DNA from: UBA11891 sp049890035
GTDB taxonomy: Bacteria > Bacteroidota > Bacteroidia > Flavobacteriales > Flavobacteriaceae
Reading direction: 5' to 3'
Assembly: GCA_049890035.1 (NCBI GenBank)
Contig: JBMHCG010000028.1
Location: 1-13,681, forward strand
Length of the DNA stretch: 13,681 bases
Below the pieces are notes generated by a model. The model ran no database searches, had not been told where the DNA came from, and saw nothing but the letters and a program-made list of their open reading frames with translations. Shown piece by piece: positions 1-7,723 of this stretch. The number at the start of each line of letters is the position of its first letter. The first letter of the stretch is position 1. The position numbers were made by a program, and so were the translations under genes.

Positions 1-884
1 GAGCCAATGAATACCGAAAAGTTGACAAAAAAACCTACTATGATTGGCCTAATACGATTGCACTAGTACGAAAGCTACAACCCAAAGCTGTAATATTTAG
101 TGATGCCGGTCCCGATATTCGATGGGTTGGCAACGAGAAAGGCTATGCAAACGAAACTTCATGGTCTTCGATTTACAGAGACAGTTTGTACCCTGGTATG
201 CCTGATTTTCAAAGATTTTCAGCCGGTCAGGAAAACGGAACACATTGGGTCCCTACAGAAACTGACGTTTCCATTCGACCCAGTTGGTATTATCATAAAC
301 AAGAAGATGCTAATGTTAAAACCCTAGCGCAGCTTGTAGACATCTATTTTAATTCAGTTGGGCTAAATAGTTCTTTACTCCTGAATATACCTGTTGATAA
401 AAGAGGACTGATTCATGAAAATGATCAAGCTCGACTCATGCAACTTGCCCATTTCATAGAAACTACTTTTTCTGCCAATTTTTTGCACAATCAAGACGTC
501 TCAACCAGTTCCGCAGTAAATGGATATCCAGCTGAAAATGTTGTAGACGAAGAGTCTACAACCTATTGGACTTCTGAGCGGAAAGATCAAAAACCTGAAC
601 TTACAGTGTTGTTGGATAAAGCGGTTGATGCAAACACATTGAAGATACAAGAATATATCCCCCTAGGGCAGCGTATCAAATCATTTTCGTTCCAAATTTT
701 ACATCAAGGAAATTGGGTTACTATTCGTAGCGGGACAACTGTAGGGAACAAACGGCTGATTCGTTTTCAAACAATGTCTGTTGAGGGGGTACGACTTATT
801 TTTGAGGATTATAAAAAACAAGTTTTAATACATTCATTAGGGCTGTTTAAATCCCCAGACTTATCGCTGCCTTCAAAAAATTAA
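1..884 (+). CDS. Alpha-L-fucosidase, GH29 type, C-terminal part (5' end outside window)
   Basis: The reading frame is open from the left edge (first full codon at 3) to TAA at 882-884, giving 293 residues of a larger protein. Fragment residues 12-15 (YYDW) and 30-47, including FSDAGPDIRWVGNE, match the conserved block of GH29 alpha-L-fucosidases, which release L-fucose by a retaining mechanism. The catalytic Asp nucleophile of the family should lie just upstream and is not visible. After the end of the TIM barrel (LLLNIPVDKRGLIHENDQ region, about residues 121-140) comes a discoidin/F5-8 type C-like beta domain at about 165-290, with NGYPAENVVDEESTTYW at its start, usually a carbohydrate-binding module in this family. 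A signal peptide would be upstream, so export cannot be judged. The next gene is convergent, so this gene ends its own transcription unit. The internal ATG at 186 is not the start, because homologous sequence extends before it. The family call is firm; the exact fucosyl linkage is unknown. Confidence 0.9.
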   Translation, partial: ANEYRKVDKKTYYDWPNTIALVRKLQPKAVIFSDAGPDIRWVGNEKGYANETSWSSIYRDSLYPGMPDFQRFSAGQENGTHWVPTETDVSIRPSWYYHKQEDANVKTLAQLVDIYFNSVGLNSSLLLNIPVDKRGLIHENDQARLMQLAHFIETTFSANFLHNQDVSTSSAVNGYPAENVVDEESTTYWTSERKDQKPELTVLLDKAVDANTLKIQEYIPLGQRIKSFSFQILHQGNWVTIRSGTTVGNKRLIRFQTMSVEGVRLIFEDYKKQVLIHSLGLFKSPDLSLPSKN

Positions 885-933
885 GAACATATTCTATATT
901 AGTTGGTTAGAAAAATTGAAAAGGAAATGTCGT

Positions 934-1563
934 TTAATTCAATTCTTTGATTCTCAAGTTTCTCCATCTCACCTGTTTGCCAATTTGTGACTTGCTTTCA
1001 ATCCCGTGTACTTGCAAAGCTATAAATCCGGAAGATTCCATGTTGTCTACTAGCTCGGCTGCTTTGACACCATTGATCCAAGTAATAATACTGTCTTTCA
1101 ATGCACGTACTCTAAAATGATTCCAGTCATTCGGTTTAAACGCTTTTTGTGCTTGAGGATTATTTTCAAGAGAATACAACCAACCTCTTCTGCCTTCTTC
1201 GTATATCCCACCACTCCAGGAACGTGAACTTGGATCTAATTCGATTTGATAACCGTGAACGATACCATCGAGATAATCTTTTCGACTGTGACTCCTAATT
1301 TGAACGCCCGAGTTGATATCATTATCAATAAGAACCTCATATTCCAATTCAAAGTCAGAATATTCCTTTCTTGTAGCGAGGAAAGTATTGGGAGAATTTG
1401 GTACACAGATACCAGCGACTTGGAGTCCATCAAAAGTTATTATGGCGTCCCCACCAATTTTTACCCAATCTTTTTGAGGGTTCTCACTTGCCACAAGTGA
1501 TATCCACTCTTGATTTTGACAGGAGATCAAAAAAAAGAGTGTTAGCAGTGTGAAATTTTTCAT
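934..1563 (-). CDS. DUF1080 / 3-keto-disaccharide hydrolase-like lipoprotein
   Basis: The protein has 209 residues. The N-terminus MKNFTLLTLFFLISC is a signal peptide with lipobox LISC and lipidated Cys15, so it is probably anchored in the envelope. The rest is one jelly-roll domain of the DUF1080 type (Pfam 3keto-disac_hyd). Hallmarks are NSGVQIRS (about 84-91), GYQIELD (104-110), GGIYEEGRRGWL (118-129), WNHFRVRA with ITWINGVKAAEL (147-171), GFIALQVHG (179-187) and a C-terminal VRWRNLRIKEL. Members of this family have been shown to cleave 3-keto-glycosides made by oxidoreductases. That fits its neighbour: the start codon overlaps the stop of the upstream Gfo/Idh/MocA gene by ATGA (1560-1563), implying one mRNA and translational coupling. 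The domain is near normal length and intact. The substrate sugar is not deducible, and some DUF1080 proteins may only bind glycans. Confidence 0.88.
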   Translation of the reverse strand: MKNFTLLTLFFLISCQNQEWISLVASENPQKDWVKIGGDAIITFDGLQVAGICVPNSPNTFLATRKEYSDFELEYEVLIDNDINSGVQIRSHSRKDYLDGIVHGYQIELDPSSRSWSGGIYEEGRRGWLYSLENNPQAQKAFKPNDWNHFRVRALKDSIITWINGVKAAELVDNMESSGFIALQVHGIESKSQIGKQVRWRNLRIKELN

Positions 1564-2867
1564 GTCAAGCTATTTAATTGTGAAATTCCATAAGGGGTCC
1601 GATACTGTTTTGATCTTTTGAGATTCGCCTCCTCGTCACCAATAAAAATTTCATTTTCTGGATCCCATTGAACAGGACGGTTTAATTCGTAAGCAATATT
1701 TGCAATATGACAAATTGAGGCAGTACGATGACCGATTTCGGCATCGCAGATAGGCGTGGTGTTGTTTTTAATGGAATCAATCCAATTTTGTTGATGATGC
1801 GCTGATTGATACAAATGAATTTCATTGTCTCCAATAGTTGCAGTTACAAGCGTAGCAGGATCACTGTCAAGGAAATGTCGACTTACGCTAAGGATTCCTT
1901 TTTCGCCTTTGAATCGAACGGCGTTACCACGGCAAAAATCTTCGTGTATTACTTCTATTCCATTTTTATAAACCATAGACAATCCTCTTACCGCGTTCGG
2001 TTCTCTAGGGGGTGTAATTTGAACAGGTCCTGTATGGTCAAACCCAAGTGCCCACTGAACGATATCAAACATATGTGCTCCCCAATCGGCAATAATTCCC
2101 CCTCCAAATTCTTTAAACCACCTCCAGCGTGGGAAAAAATCAGCATCCACCAGTGTTGCATGATAAGGCCGCATGGGGGCAGCACCGACCCAACGGTCCC
2201 AATCAATATGATTTGGCGTAGGTTGGTAAGGGAGTTTACATGCAGAATAGGGATTTCCAACAGAAACAGAAACGGTGTTAATTTTCCCTAAATAACCATT
2301 TCGTACCAATTCACAAGCCTTTCTAAAGCGATCATCAGATCGTTGTTGACTTCCTGTTTGCAAGATTCGATTGTACTTTTTGGTCGCATTAACCATCGAT
2401 CGACCCTCCTGTATTGTGTGTGACAATGGTTTTTCACAATAAACATGTTTACCTGCCGCCATTGAATCAATTGATGCTTTGGCATGCCAATGATCAGGGG
2501 TAGCAACCACTACCGCATCGATATCACTCCGTCCGATCATTTCATGATAGTCAACATACTGATGTAAATCACGAGCCGTTTTTGATTGTTGGTTCTTAGC
2601 TTGTTGGGAAATATAACTATCTACAAAGGCATCCATTTTTTTTTCATTGACATCGCTTGCTGCAATCACATTAGTTTGCTCTAAATCAATGAAGATATTG
2701 GCTAATCCCCGTGCTTGGGTACCCGCACCAATAATTCCTAAATTGATGGTATCACTTGGTGGGGTGTATCCCCTGCCCAATACGTGTCGTGGTAAAATAT
2801 AGATTCCTCCCGTTGCAAGAGTAGTAGACCTGAGAAATGCTCTTCTTGAATTTAGTTGCTTGCTCAT
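1560..2867 (-). CDS. Gfo/Idh/MocA family oxidoreductase, Tat-exported
   Basis: The protein has 435 residues. The N-terminus carries a twin-arginine signal (SRRAFLRSTTLATGG, Arg8-Arg9), so the enzyme is probably exported folded with its NAD(P) cofactor. A Rossmann fold begins at about residue 41, with INLGIIGAGTQARG containing the glycine-rich loop (G44, G47, G49, G54). VVVATPDHWHA lies at about 119-129, and HVYCEKPLSH at 141-150 contains the family's EKP motif (145-147). The C-terminal half has GGGIIADWGAHMFDIVQWAL (255-274), with conserved Asp261, His265 and Asp268 near the active site, then the extended tail typical of Bacteroidota members. The family oxidises or reduces sugars and sugar derivatives; GH109-type N-acetylgalactosaminidases are distant relatives that use bound NAD. 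Pairing with a DUF1080 gene downstream suggests oxidation of a glycoside hydroxyl to a keto group (inference). It is first in a two-gene leftward unit that diverges from susC over a 174-bp gap. Confidence 0.92.
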   Translation of the reverse strand: MSKQLNSRRAFLRSTTLATGGIYILPRHVLGRGYTPPSDTINLGIIGAGTQARGLANIFIDLEQTNVIAASDVNEKKMDAFVDSYISQQAKNQQSKTARDLHQYVDYHEMIGRSDIDAVVVATPDHWHAKASIDSMAAGKHVYCEKPLSHTIQEGRSMVNATKKYNRILQTGSQQRSDDRFRKACELVRNGYLGKINTVSVSVGNPYSACKLPYQPTPNHIDWDRWVGAAPMRPYHATLVDADFFPRWRWFKEFGGGIIADWGAHMFDIVQWALGFDHTGPVQITPPREPNAVRGLSMVYKNGIEVIHEDFCRGNAVRFKGEKGILSVSRHFLDSDPATLVTATIGDNEIHLYQSAHHQQNWIDSIKNNTTPICDAEIGHRTASICHIANIAYELNRPVQWDPENEIFIGDEEANLKRSKQYRTPYGISQLNSLT

Positions 2868-3041
2868 AGTTTATTTGAATTATGGTTCCGTATCAATGTT
2901 TTTCTCAATATTTAAAACTGAGATTTAAATTACATAAATTATTTAATTCTCATATTTTGAAATAATTATTTGCTATATGAATAAAATATTGACACTAAAA
3001 TTTTTAATTGTGTAATTAACATATTATATTTAAGTAACTAA
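2868..3041. promoter_or_regulatory. Divergent, very AT-rich intergenic region with candidate susC promoter
   Basis: This gap separates the leftward oxidoreductase unit from the rightward susC array and must carry promoters for both. No perfect Bacteroidota -7 box (TAnnTTTG) was found on either strand. On the plus strand, TTGACA at 2989-2994 and TAATTA at 3013-3018 (18-bp spacing) resemble a -35/-10 pair. A perfect inverted repeat, TTAATT-GTGT-AATTAA at 3004-3019, overlaps that putative -10 and could be an operator, although such repeats arise by chance in DNA this AT-rich. TATATTTA at 3025-3032 is one base off the -7 consensus but too close to the susC start to serve it. No leftward promoter was convincing. 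The assignment is tentative. Confidence 0.3.
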
Positions 3042-6000
3042 ATGAATAACAAAATGAATCAATTAATTAAAAACTATTCTTTTATTACTCTACTTGTATT
3101 GGTGTGCAGTTTTAGTTATGCACAGCAAACAATTCAGGGAGTAGTGGAGGATGAAGCAGGCATTCCATTGCCTGGAGCAACAATTGTTGTTGAAGAAACA
3201 AACGAAGGTACAACGACTGATTTTGATGGGAATTTCAGTATTTCTGCCTCGGATGGTCAAAACTTAACTATAAGTTTTGTTGGCTACAAAACCCTAACAG
3301 TTACAGTCGGATCTGATGCTAATTACAATATATCCTTGCAGCAGGACAGTCAACTTGATGAAGTTGTGGTAACTGCTTTGGGAATTGAAAGAAACGCAAA
3401 AGCTGTAGGATATTCTGTTACTCAGGTTGGTGGTGATGCAGTCAATGAGGTTAAATCAACAAATGCACTCCAAGCCCTACAAGGGAAGATTGCAGGGGTA
3501 CAGATTTCTGGTAACGCGGCAGGTGCTAAGGGTTCTACTCGAATTGTCATTCGGGGGAACAGTTCCTTGAACGGGAACAACATGCCACTTTACGTTATTG
3601 ATGGAATACCCATAGACAATACCAACCTGGGTTCTGCCGGGGTATGGGGTGGTGCTGATGCTGGTGATGGTATTTCAGCCTTGAATCCCGATGAAGTGCA
3701 GTCCGTTTCGGTTCTCAAAGGGGGCGCTGCGGCAGCCCTATATGGATCCCGAGCGTCAAATGGGGTAATTTTGATTACTACCAAAAAGGGGACCGGAGTC
3801 GAAGGCATCCAAGTTGAATTAACCAGCTCACTTCAATTTGATGATATCAATAACGACCCTTATGATCCGCAGACTACTTATGGACAAGGACGTGACTTTT
3901 CTACTTCCTCTGACAATGTAGACACCTATGCGAATTGGGGCCCAGCGTTAAACGGTTCTTCTGTTGAACAATGGGACGGTGTATCCAGACCTTATTCCTA
4001 CAAAGGCAACAATCTAGAAAAGTTTTATAATACAGGGGAAACCTACATCAATACCGTTGCCATTTCCTCTGCTAGTAATTCTGGAAATTTACGGATGTCT
4101 TACTCGAATTTGCAAAACAAAGACATACTTCCCAATTCTTCTCTGACGAGGCATTCAATTGGAATAAATGCTGCACAAAAAATTAAAAATCTTTCTTTCG
4201 ATGTAAATTTAAAGCACATCACAGATGACGCTATCGGAGCACCCAGACTGTCTGATTCACCCGGTAACGCCAACTTTGGTATCCGTTTGTTTGCACCCTC
4301 AATTGACGTAAATGATATGCTTGGTGAAGGTGGTTTAGGTACAAATGCAGATGGATCTGAATTTAGAACAAGTGATAATACTTATTCTCAAAACCCCTGG
4401 TTTGCAGCTTATCAATATTTTGATAATTCGGTAAAAGATCGTTTTATTGGATCTGGCTCTGTAAGATATGATATTACAGACTATCTATATGTTAAATACC
4501 GTTATGGTGTTGATCGTTATGATTATGATAGAACCAGTGGAACACCATTTGGGACAGCTTATCAACCCTTGGGAAGCATGAATGAGCAAAAACTTACACG
4601 CCAGCAAACTGATACAGATTTATTTATTGGAACAGATAATATTAAATTTAGTGATTTCTCTATAACAGCTTTCGCTGGGATGAACCGAAATAATATAACT
4701 TTTGAACAAGTCTCTGCCAGCGGATCCAATTTCATTGTTCCCTTTTTGTACAATGTAAAGAACACCCAAAATCAAGGAAATGGTTACAGTTACAGTCAAC
4801 GTGAAATTGCTGGTGTTTATGGATCGGCTGAAATAGGATTTAAAGATGCCTTATTTTTGAGTGTAACTGCAAGGAATGACTGGTTTTCTACTCTTTCTTT
4901 AGCAGGAAAAGAGTCGGCTAATAATGATTTATACACTTCTGCATCTTTGTCCGCTGTTTTATCGGATTTATTTGTGTTACCTGAAGTCATTTCGTTTGCG
5001 AAATTGAGAGCTGGTTATTCACAAGTTGCTGGTGGTGCTGGTAATCCTTATCGATTGAATCTGACTTACGGTATTGTTGACCAAGGACATCAAGGTGCAT
5101 CACTGGGAAGAATATCTAACGGATCGATACCTAATGCCGAAATTACTCCATTTGAAAAAAATGAGACAGAATTTGGTATTGATCTTCGATTACTTGACAA
5201 TAAGTACTCTATAGATTTCACCTACTATGATAACGAGACGGACGGAGATATTGTTGGCGTAAGTGCTTCTGCTACGTCAGGGTATAACAGTGCACTTGCA
5301 AATTTGGGTGTTATTAGTAATAAAGGGATTGAGTTGTTGTTAAATGCAAACGTTATAGATAAGAACGATCTAAAAGTTGATTTGACATTTAACTATGCTA
5401 ATAACATTTCAGAAATAGTTTCAACCAATGATGCAAATGGAAATATTACACTTGATGAGCCACGTTCGCGAAATTTAAATGTAACTCATATTGTTGGGGA
5501 ACAATTTGGTGCCCTTTATGGTACTTCTTACAACAGAGATGCACAGGGTAGAATCATTCACGATATCGAGGAAGACGGGACGCCAATTCCACAAGTAGGT
5601 CCAAGAAAAATTTTAGGTTTTGGCGTTTCACCTATTTCTCTGGGATTTGGAGCTAACGCTAGTTACAAAGATTTTTCGCTGAGCTTTTTAATCGAAGGAA
5701 AATCGGGTGGTCAAATTTTTTCTGGAACCAATGCATTGGCAAAATATTTTGGAGCACATAAAGCTACAATTGATGCTGATGGACGCGAAAATGGTTTCAC
5801 TGTCACTGGGGTAGATGCTGATGGCAATACATTTAATACTACCATAGCACCCGACAGAATAGAGGATTATTGGAGAAGAACCTATCAAATTGCAGAAGAA
5901 TCTGTATACGACAACGATTATTTGAGACTTCGTCAAGTTAGTTTGGGTTATAATGTACCTAGTGAATTACTAGAAAATACATTTATTTCAAATGCTCGTG

Positions 6001-6155
6001 TATCTTTGATTGGAAGAAACCTGTTTTTGATTTCAAATAGTGTTGAAAATATTGATCCAGAATCTGGTTACAATGTTTCTAACTCACAAGGTTTGGAGTG
6101 GTTTGGTTTACCAGTACCAAGAAGCTTAGGTCTCAATATAAACCTTAAATTTTAA
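3042..6155 (+). CDS. SusC/RagA-family TonB-dependent outer-membrane transporter
   Basis: The protein has 1037 residues, normal for the family. A signal peptide (about 1-27, ending SFSYAQ) is followed by a carboxypeptidase-D regulatory-like beta domain (about 29-98, including GATIVVEETNEGTTTDFDG). Next come the TonB-box-like LDEVVVTA (105-112) and a plug domain (about 113-250). The plug has SusC signatures: VIRGNSSL (169-176), PLYVIDGIPID (182-192), and the ALNPDEVQSVSVLKG / ALYGSRASNGVILITTKKG block (213-249). The remainder is a 22-strand-type beta barrel ending in LGLNINLKF, with the terminal Phe expected of an outer-membrane barrel. With the SusD lipoprotein it should form a lid-and-barrel importer driven by TonB-ExbBD. 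The start at 3042 is preferred; ATG at 3054 (Met5) would also leave an intact signal peptide. It is followed 6 bp later by susD. The substrate cannot be read from sequence. Confidence 0.97.
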   Translation: MNNKMNQLIKNYSFITLLVLVCSFSYAQQTIQGVVEDEAGIPLPGATIVVEETNEGTTTDFDGNFSISASDGQNLTISFVGYKTLTVTVGSDANYNISLQQDSQLDEVVVTALGIERNAKAVGYSVTQVGGDAVNEVKSTNALQALQGKIAGVQISGNAAGAKGSTRIVIRGNSSLNGNNMPLYVIDGIPIDNTNLGSAGVWGGADAGDGISALNPDEVQSVSVLKGGAAAALYGSRASNGVILITTKKGTGVEGIQVELTSSLQFDDINNDPYDPQTTYGQGRDFSTSSDNVDTYANWGPALNGSSVEQWDGVSRPYSYKGNNLEKFYNTGETYINTVAISSASNSGNLRMSYSNLQNKDILPNSSLTRHSIGINAAQKIKNLSFDVNLKHITDDAIGAPRLSDSPGNANFGIRLFAPSIDVNDMLGEGGLGTNADGSEFRTSDNTYSQNPWFAAYQYFDNSVKDRFIGSGSVRYDITDYLYVKYRYGVDRYDYDRTSGTPFGTAYQPLGSMNEQKLTRQQTDTDLFIGTDNIKFSDFSITAFAGMNRNNITFEQVSASGSNFIVPFLYNVKNTQNQGNGYSYSQREIAGVYGSAEIGFKDALFLSVTARNDWFSTLSLAGKESANNDLYTSASLSAVLSDLFVLPEVISFAKLRAGYSQVAGGAGNPYRLNLTYGIVDQGHQGASLGRISNGSIPNAEITPFEKNETEFGIDLRLLDNKYSIDFTYYDNETDGDIVGVSASATSGYNSALANLGVISNKGIELLLNANVIDKNDLKVDLTFNYANNISEIVSTNDANGNITLDEPRSRNLNVTHIVGEQFGALYGTSYNRDAQGRIIHDIEEDGTPIPQVGPRKILGFGVSPISLGFGANASYKDFSLSFLIEGKSGGQIFSGTNALAKYFGAHKATIDADGRENGFTVTGVDADGNTFNTTIAPDRIEDYWRRTYQIAEESVYDNDYLRLRQVSLGYNVPSELLENTFISNARVSLIGRNLFLISNSVENIDPESGYNVSNSQGLEWFGLPVPRSLGLNINLKF

Positions 6156-6161
6156 AATAAG

Positions 6162-7664
6162 ATGAAAAGAATTTATATAATATTAACGACAATTAGCCTC
6201 GTCTTCACAGGGTGTGAATTGGATGAGGGATTCGAGGAAATGAATGTTGACCCAACAAAGGCTTCCCAAATTGATGTAAACAACAAGTTTGCTTCTGTAT
6301 TTCTTCGAACATCAGGTGGACGTTATGAAAACTGGAGAACGAGTCTAATTTATAGCTCACAGATAATCCAGCATATGTCTTCAACAGCTACATATTGGAC
6401 AGGAAATTTTTATACGCTTAACCAAGGGTATTCAACATCATTATTTGACAGAGCGTATCCAGAACAAGTAAAAGAAATTGAAGATATTATTTATCAATTA
6501 ACTCAAGAAGAGGTTACAGGAACTCAAATGGGAGTGGCAAGGATTTGGAGAGCATTTATTTATCACCGTCTTACTGATTTGTACGGAGACATCCCGTATT
6601 CTCAAGCTGGAAAAGGCTACATAGAGGGGATTCTTAAACCCGCTTACGATAGTCAGGAATCTATTTACCTAGATATGTTGGCTGAAATTGAAGGAGGTAT
6701 TTCTCAGCTCGGCAGCAGTAATTTAGGAGCTTCTGATTTAATTTTCCAGGGCGATGTTGATAAGTGGAAAAGGTTTGGTAATTCACTAATGCTTCGTTTG
6801 GCTATGCGATTAACAAACGCAGATCCAGCTACAGCACAAAGTTGGGCTCAGAAAGCCATAAGCGGTGGAACCATGAATTCCAACGATGATATTGCCTATA
6901 TTCAACATACGCTTGGACCAGCAGGTATCAATAAAAATGGCCACGGTGAAGTATTTTCAGCTGATGGTAATATGAGAATCTCTAAAGTTTTTATGGAATT
7001 TTTACAAGGCGGTAACGATCCAAGGCTACCCATATTAGCTGCACGACGTAGCGATGGTAGTACTAATCCCGCTGATCTAGTAGGAATGCCAAATGGATTA
7101 ACCTCTGGCGCACTTGAAGAAAAATATGGCAATGATAGCTCTTTTTATGCTGAACCCAACCGTTCTGTGCTTGGCGGCGAAGACACTCCCATGGTTTTCC
7201 AGACCTATGCCGAAGTTGAATTCTTAAAGGCAGAAGCGGCCATCAGAGGTTGGCATTCAGGTGATCCGGAAACGCACTATAACAATGGAGTTAAAGCAGC
7301 AATGCAAATGTTGGGAATGCTTTATGCCAACGCTTCAGATATATCAGACGATCAAGTAAGTGCTTACTTAGCAGCTTCCCCTTATGACCCTGCTATTGGA
7401 ATGGAAATGATCCATACGCAGTATTGGGCAGCAACTTTTTTGAATGAATATGAGGCTTTTGCTAATTGGAGAAGAACCGGATTCCCAACTCTTGAACCTT
7501 TCGGTGGGGAAGCTGTTTACCCAGGAAACGAAACAAACGGGCAAATTCCGCGTAGAATGATTTATCCTAGTAGTGAAGAAAGTACCAACCCTGATAATTT
7601 TGCAGCCGCCGTGCAAAGACAAGGGCCTAATACGCTAACTACACGTGTTTGGTGGGATAAATAA
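6162..7664 (+). CDS. SusD/RagB-family nutrient-binding lipoprotein (SusD_2 type)
   Basis: The protein has 500 residues. The N-terminus MKRIYIILTTISLVFTGC is a lipoprotein signal with lipidated Cys18, and the following acidic residues (ELDEGFEE) fit surface export in Bacteroidota. The body matches SusD-like proteins of the SusD_2 group rather than classical SusD. Key stretches are an early GRYENWRTSLIYSSQIIQHM (53-72), ARIWRAFIYHRLTDLYGDIPYSQA (126-149), DVDKWKRFGNSLMLRLAMRL (198-217), a TPR-like segment around 346-380 (QTYAEVEFLKAEAAIRGW), and FLNEYEAFANWRRTGFP near the C-terminus. SusD proteins close over the SusC barrel and deliver ligand. SusD_2 members occur in loci for glycans and for other nutrients, so the type does not by itself prove a carbohydrate substrate. 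It lies 6 bp after susC, with no promoter between, and is followed by a strong intrinsic terminator, so susC-susD can be a complete two-gene transcript. Confidence 0.96.
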   Translation: MKRIYIILTTISLVFTGCELDEGFEEMNVDPTKASQIDVNNKFASVFLRTSGGRYENWRTSLIYSSQIIQHMSSTATYWTGNFYTLNQGYSTSLFDRAYPEQVKEIEDIIYQLTQEEVTGTQMGVARIWRAFIYHRLTDLYGDIPYSQAGKGYIEGILKPAYDSQESIYLDMLAEIEGGISQLGSSNLGASDLIFQGDVDKWKRFGNSLMLRLAMRLTNADPATAQSWAQKAISGGTMNSNDDIAYIQHTLGPAGINKNGHGEVFSADGNMRISKVFMEFLQGGNDPRLPILAARRSDGSTNPADLVGMPNGLTSGALEEKYGNDSSFYAEPNRSVLGGEDTPMVFQTYAEVEFLKAEAAIRGWHSGDPETHYNNGVKAAMQMLGMLYANASDISDDQVSAYLAASPYDPAIGMEMIHTQYWAATFLNEYEAFANWRRTGFPTLEPFGGEAVYPGNETNGQIPRRMIYPSSEESTNPDNFAAAVQRQGPNTLTTRVWWDK

Positions 7665-7686
7665 AAAGTATAATTTTATTATTTTT

Positions 7687-7718
7687 AAAGGGTGATACGA
7701 GTAGTATCACCTTTTTTT
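7687..7718 (+). terminator. Intrinsic terminator after susD
   Basis: A hairpin with a 12-bp stem is formed by 7687-7698 (AAAGGGTGATAC) and 7704-7715 (GTATCACCTTTT), with a five-base loop GAGTA; one pair is a G-U wobble. The right arm runs into a T tract of seven bases (7712-7718). This is a classic rho-independent terminator 22 bp after the susD stop. It ends 5 bases before the ATG of the VCBS gene at 7724, so it also sits where that gene's ribosome-binding region would be. Expression of the next two genes therefore needs readthrough, processing or another arrangement. Confidence 0.88.
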
Positions 7719-7723
7719 ATAGT

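Noticed and set aside
100..327. 75-residue open frame on the plus strand near the left edge
   Set aside because: It is out of frame with the fucosidase, whose conserved GH29 motif covers the same bases.
885..933. Possible bidirectional terminator between the fucosidase and DUF1080 genes
   Set aside because: The best pairing is TTCTA with TAGAA across an 11-base loop, followed by only five A residues; this is too weak to call.
1806..2291. 161-residue plus-strand open frame
   Set aside because: It is antisense to the well-supported Gfo/Idh/MocA gene, with no signal peptide or domain; its length is explained by coding constraint on the opposite strand.
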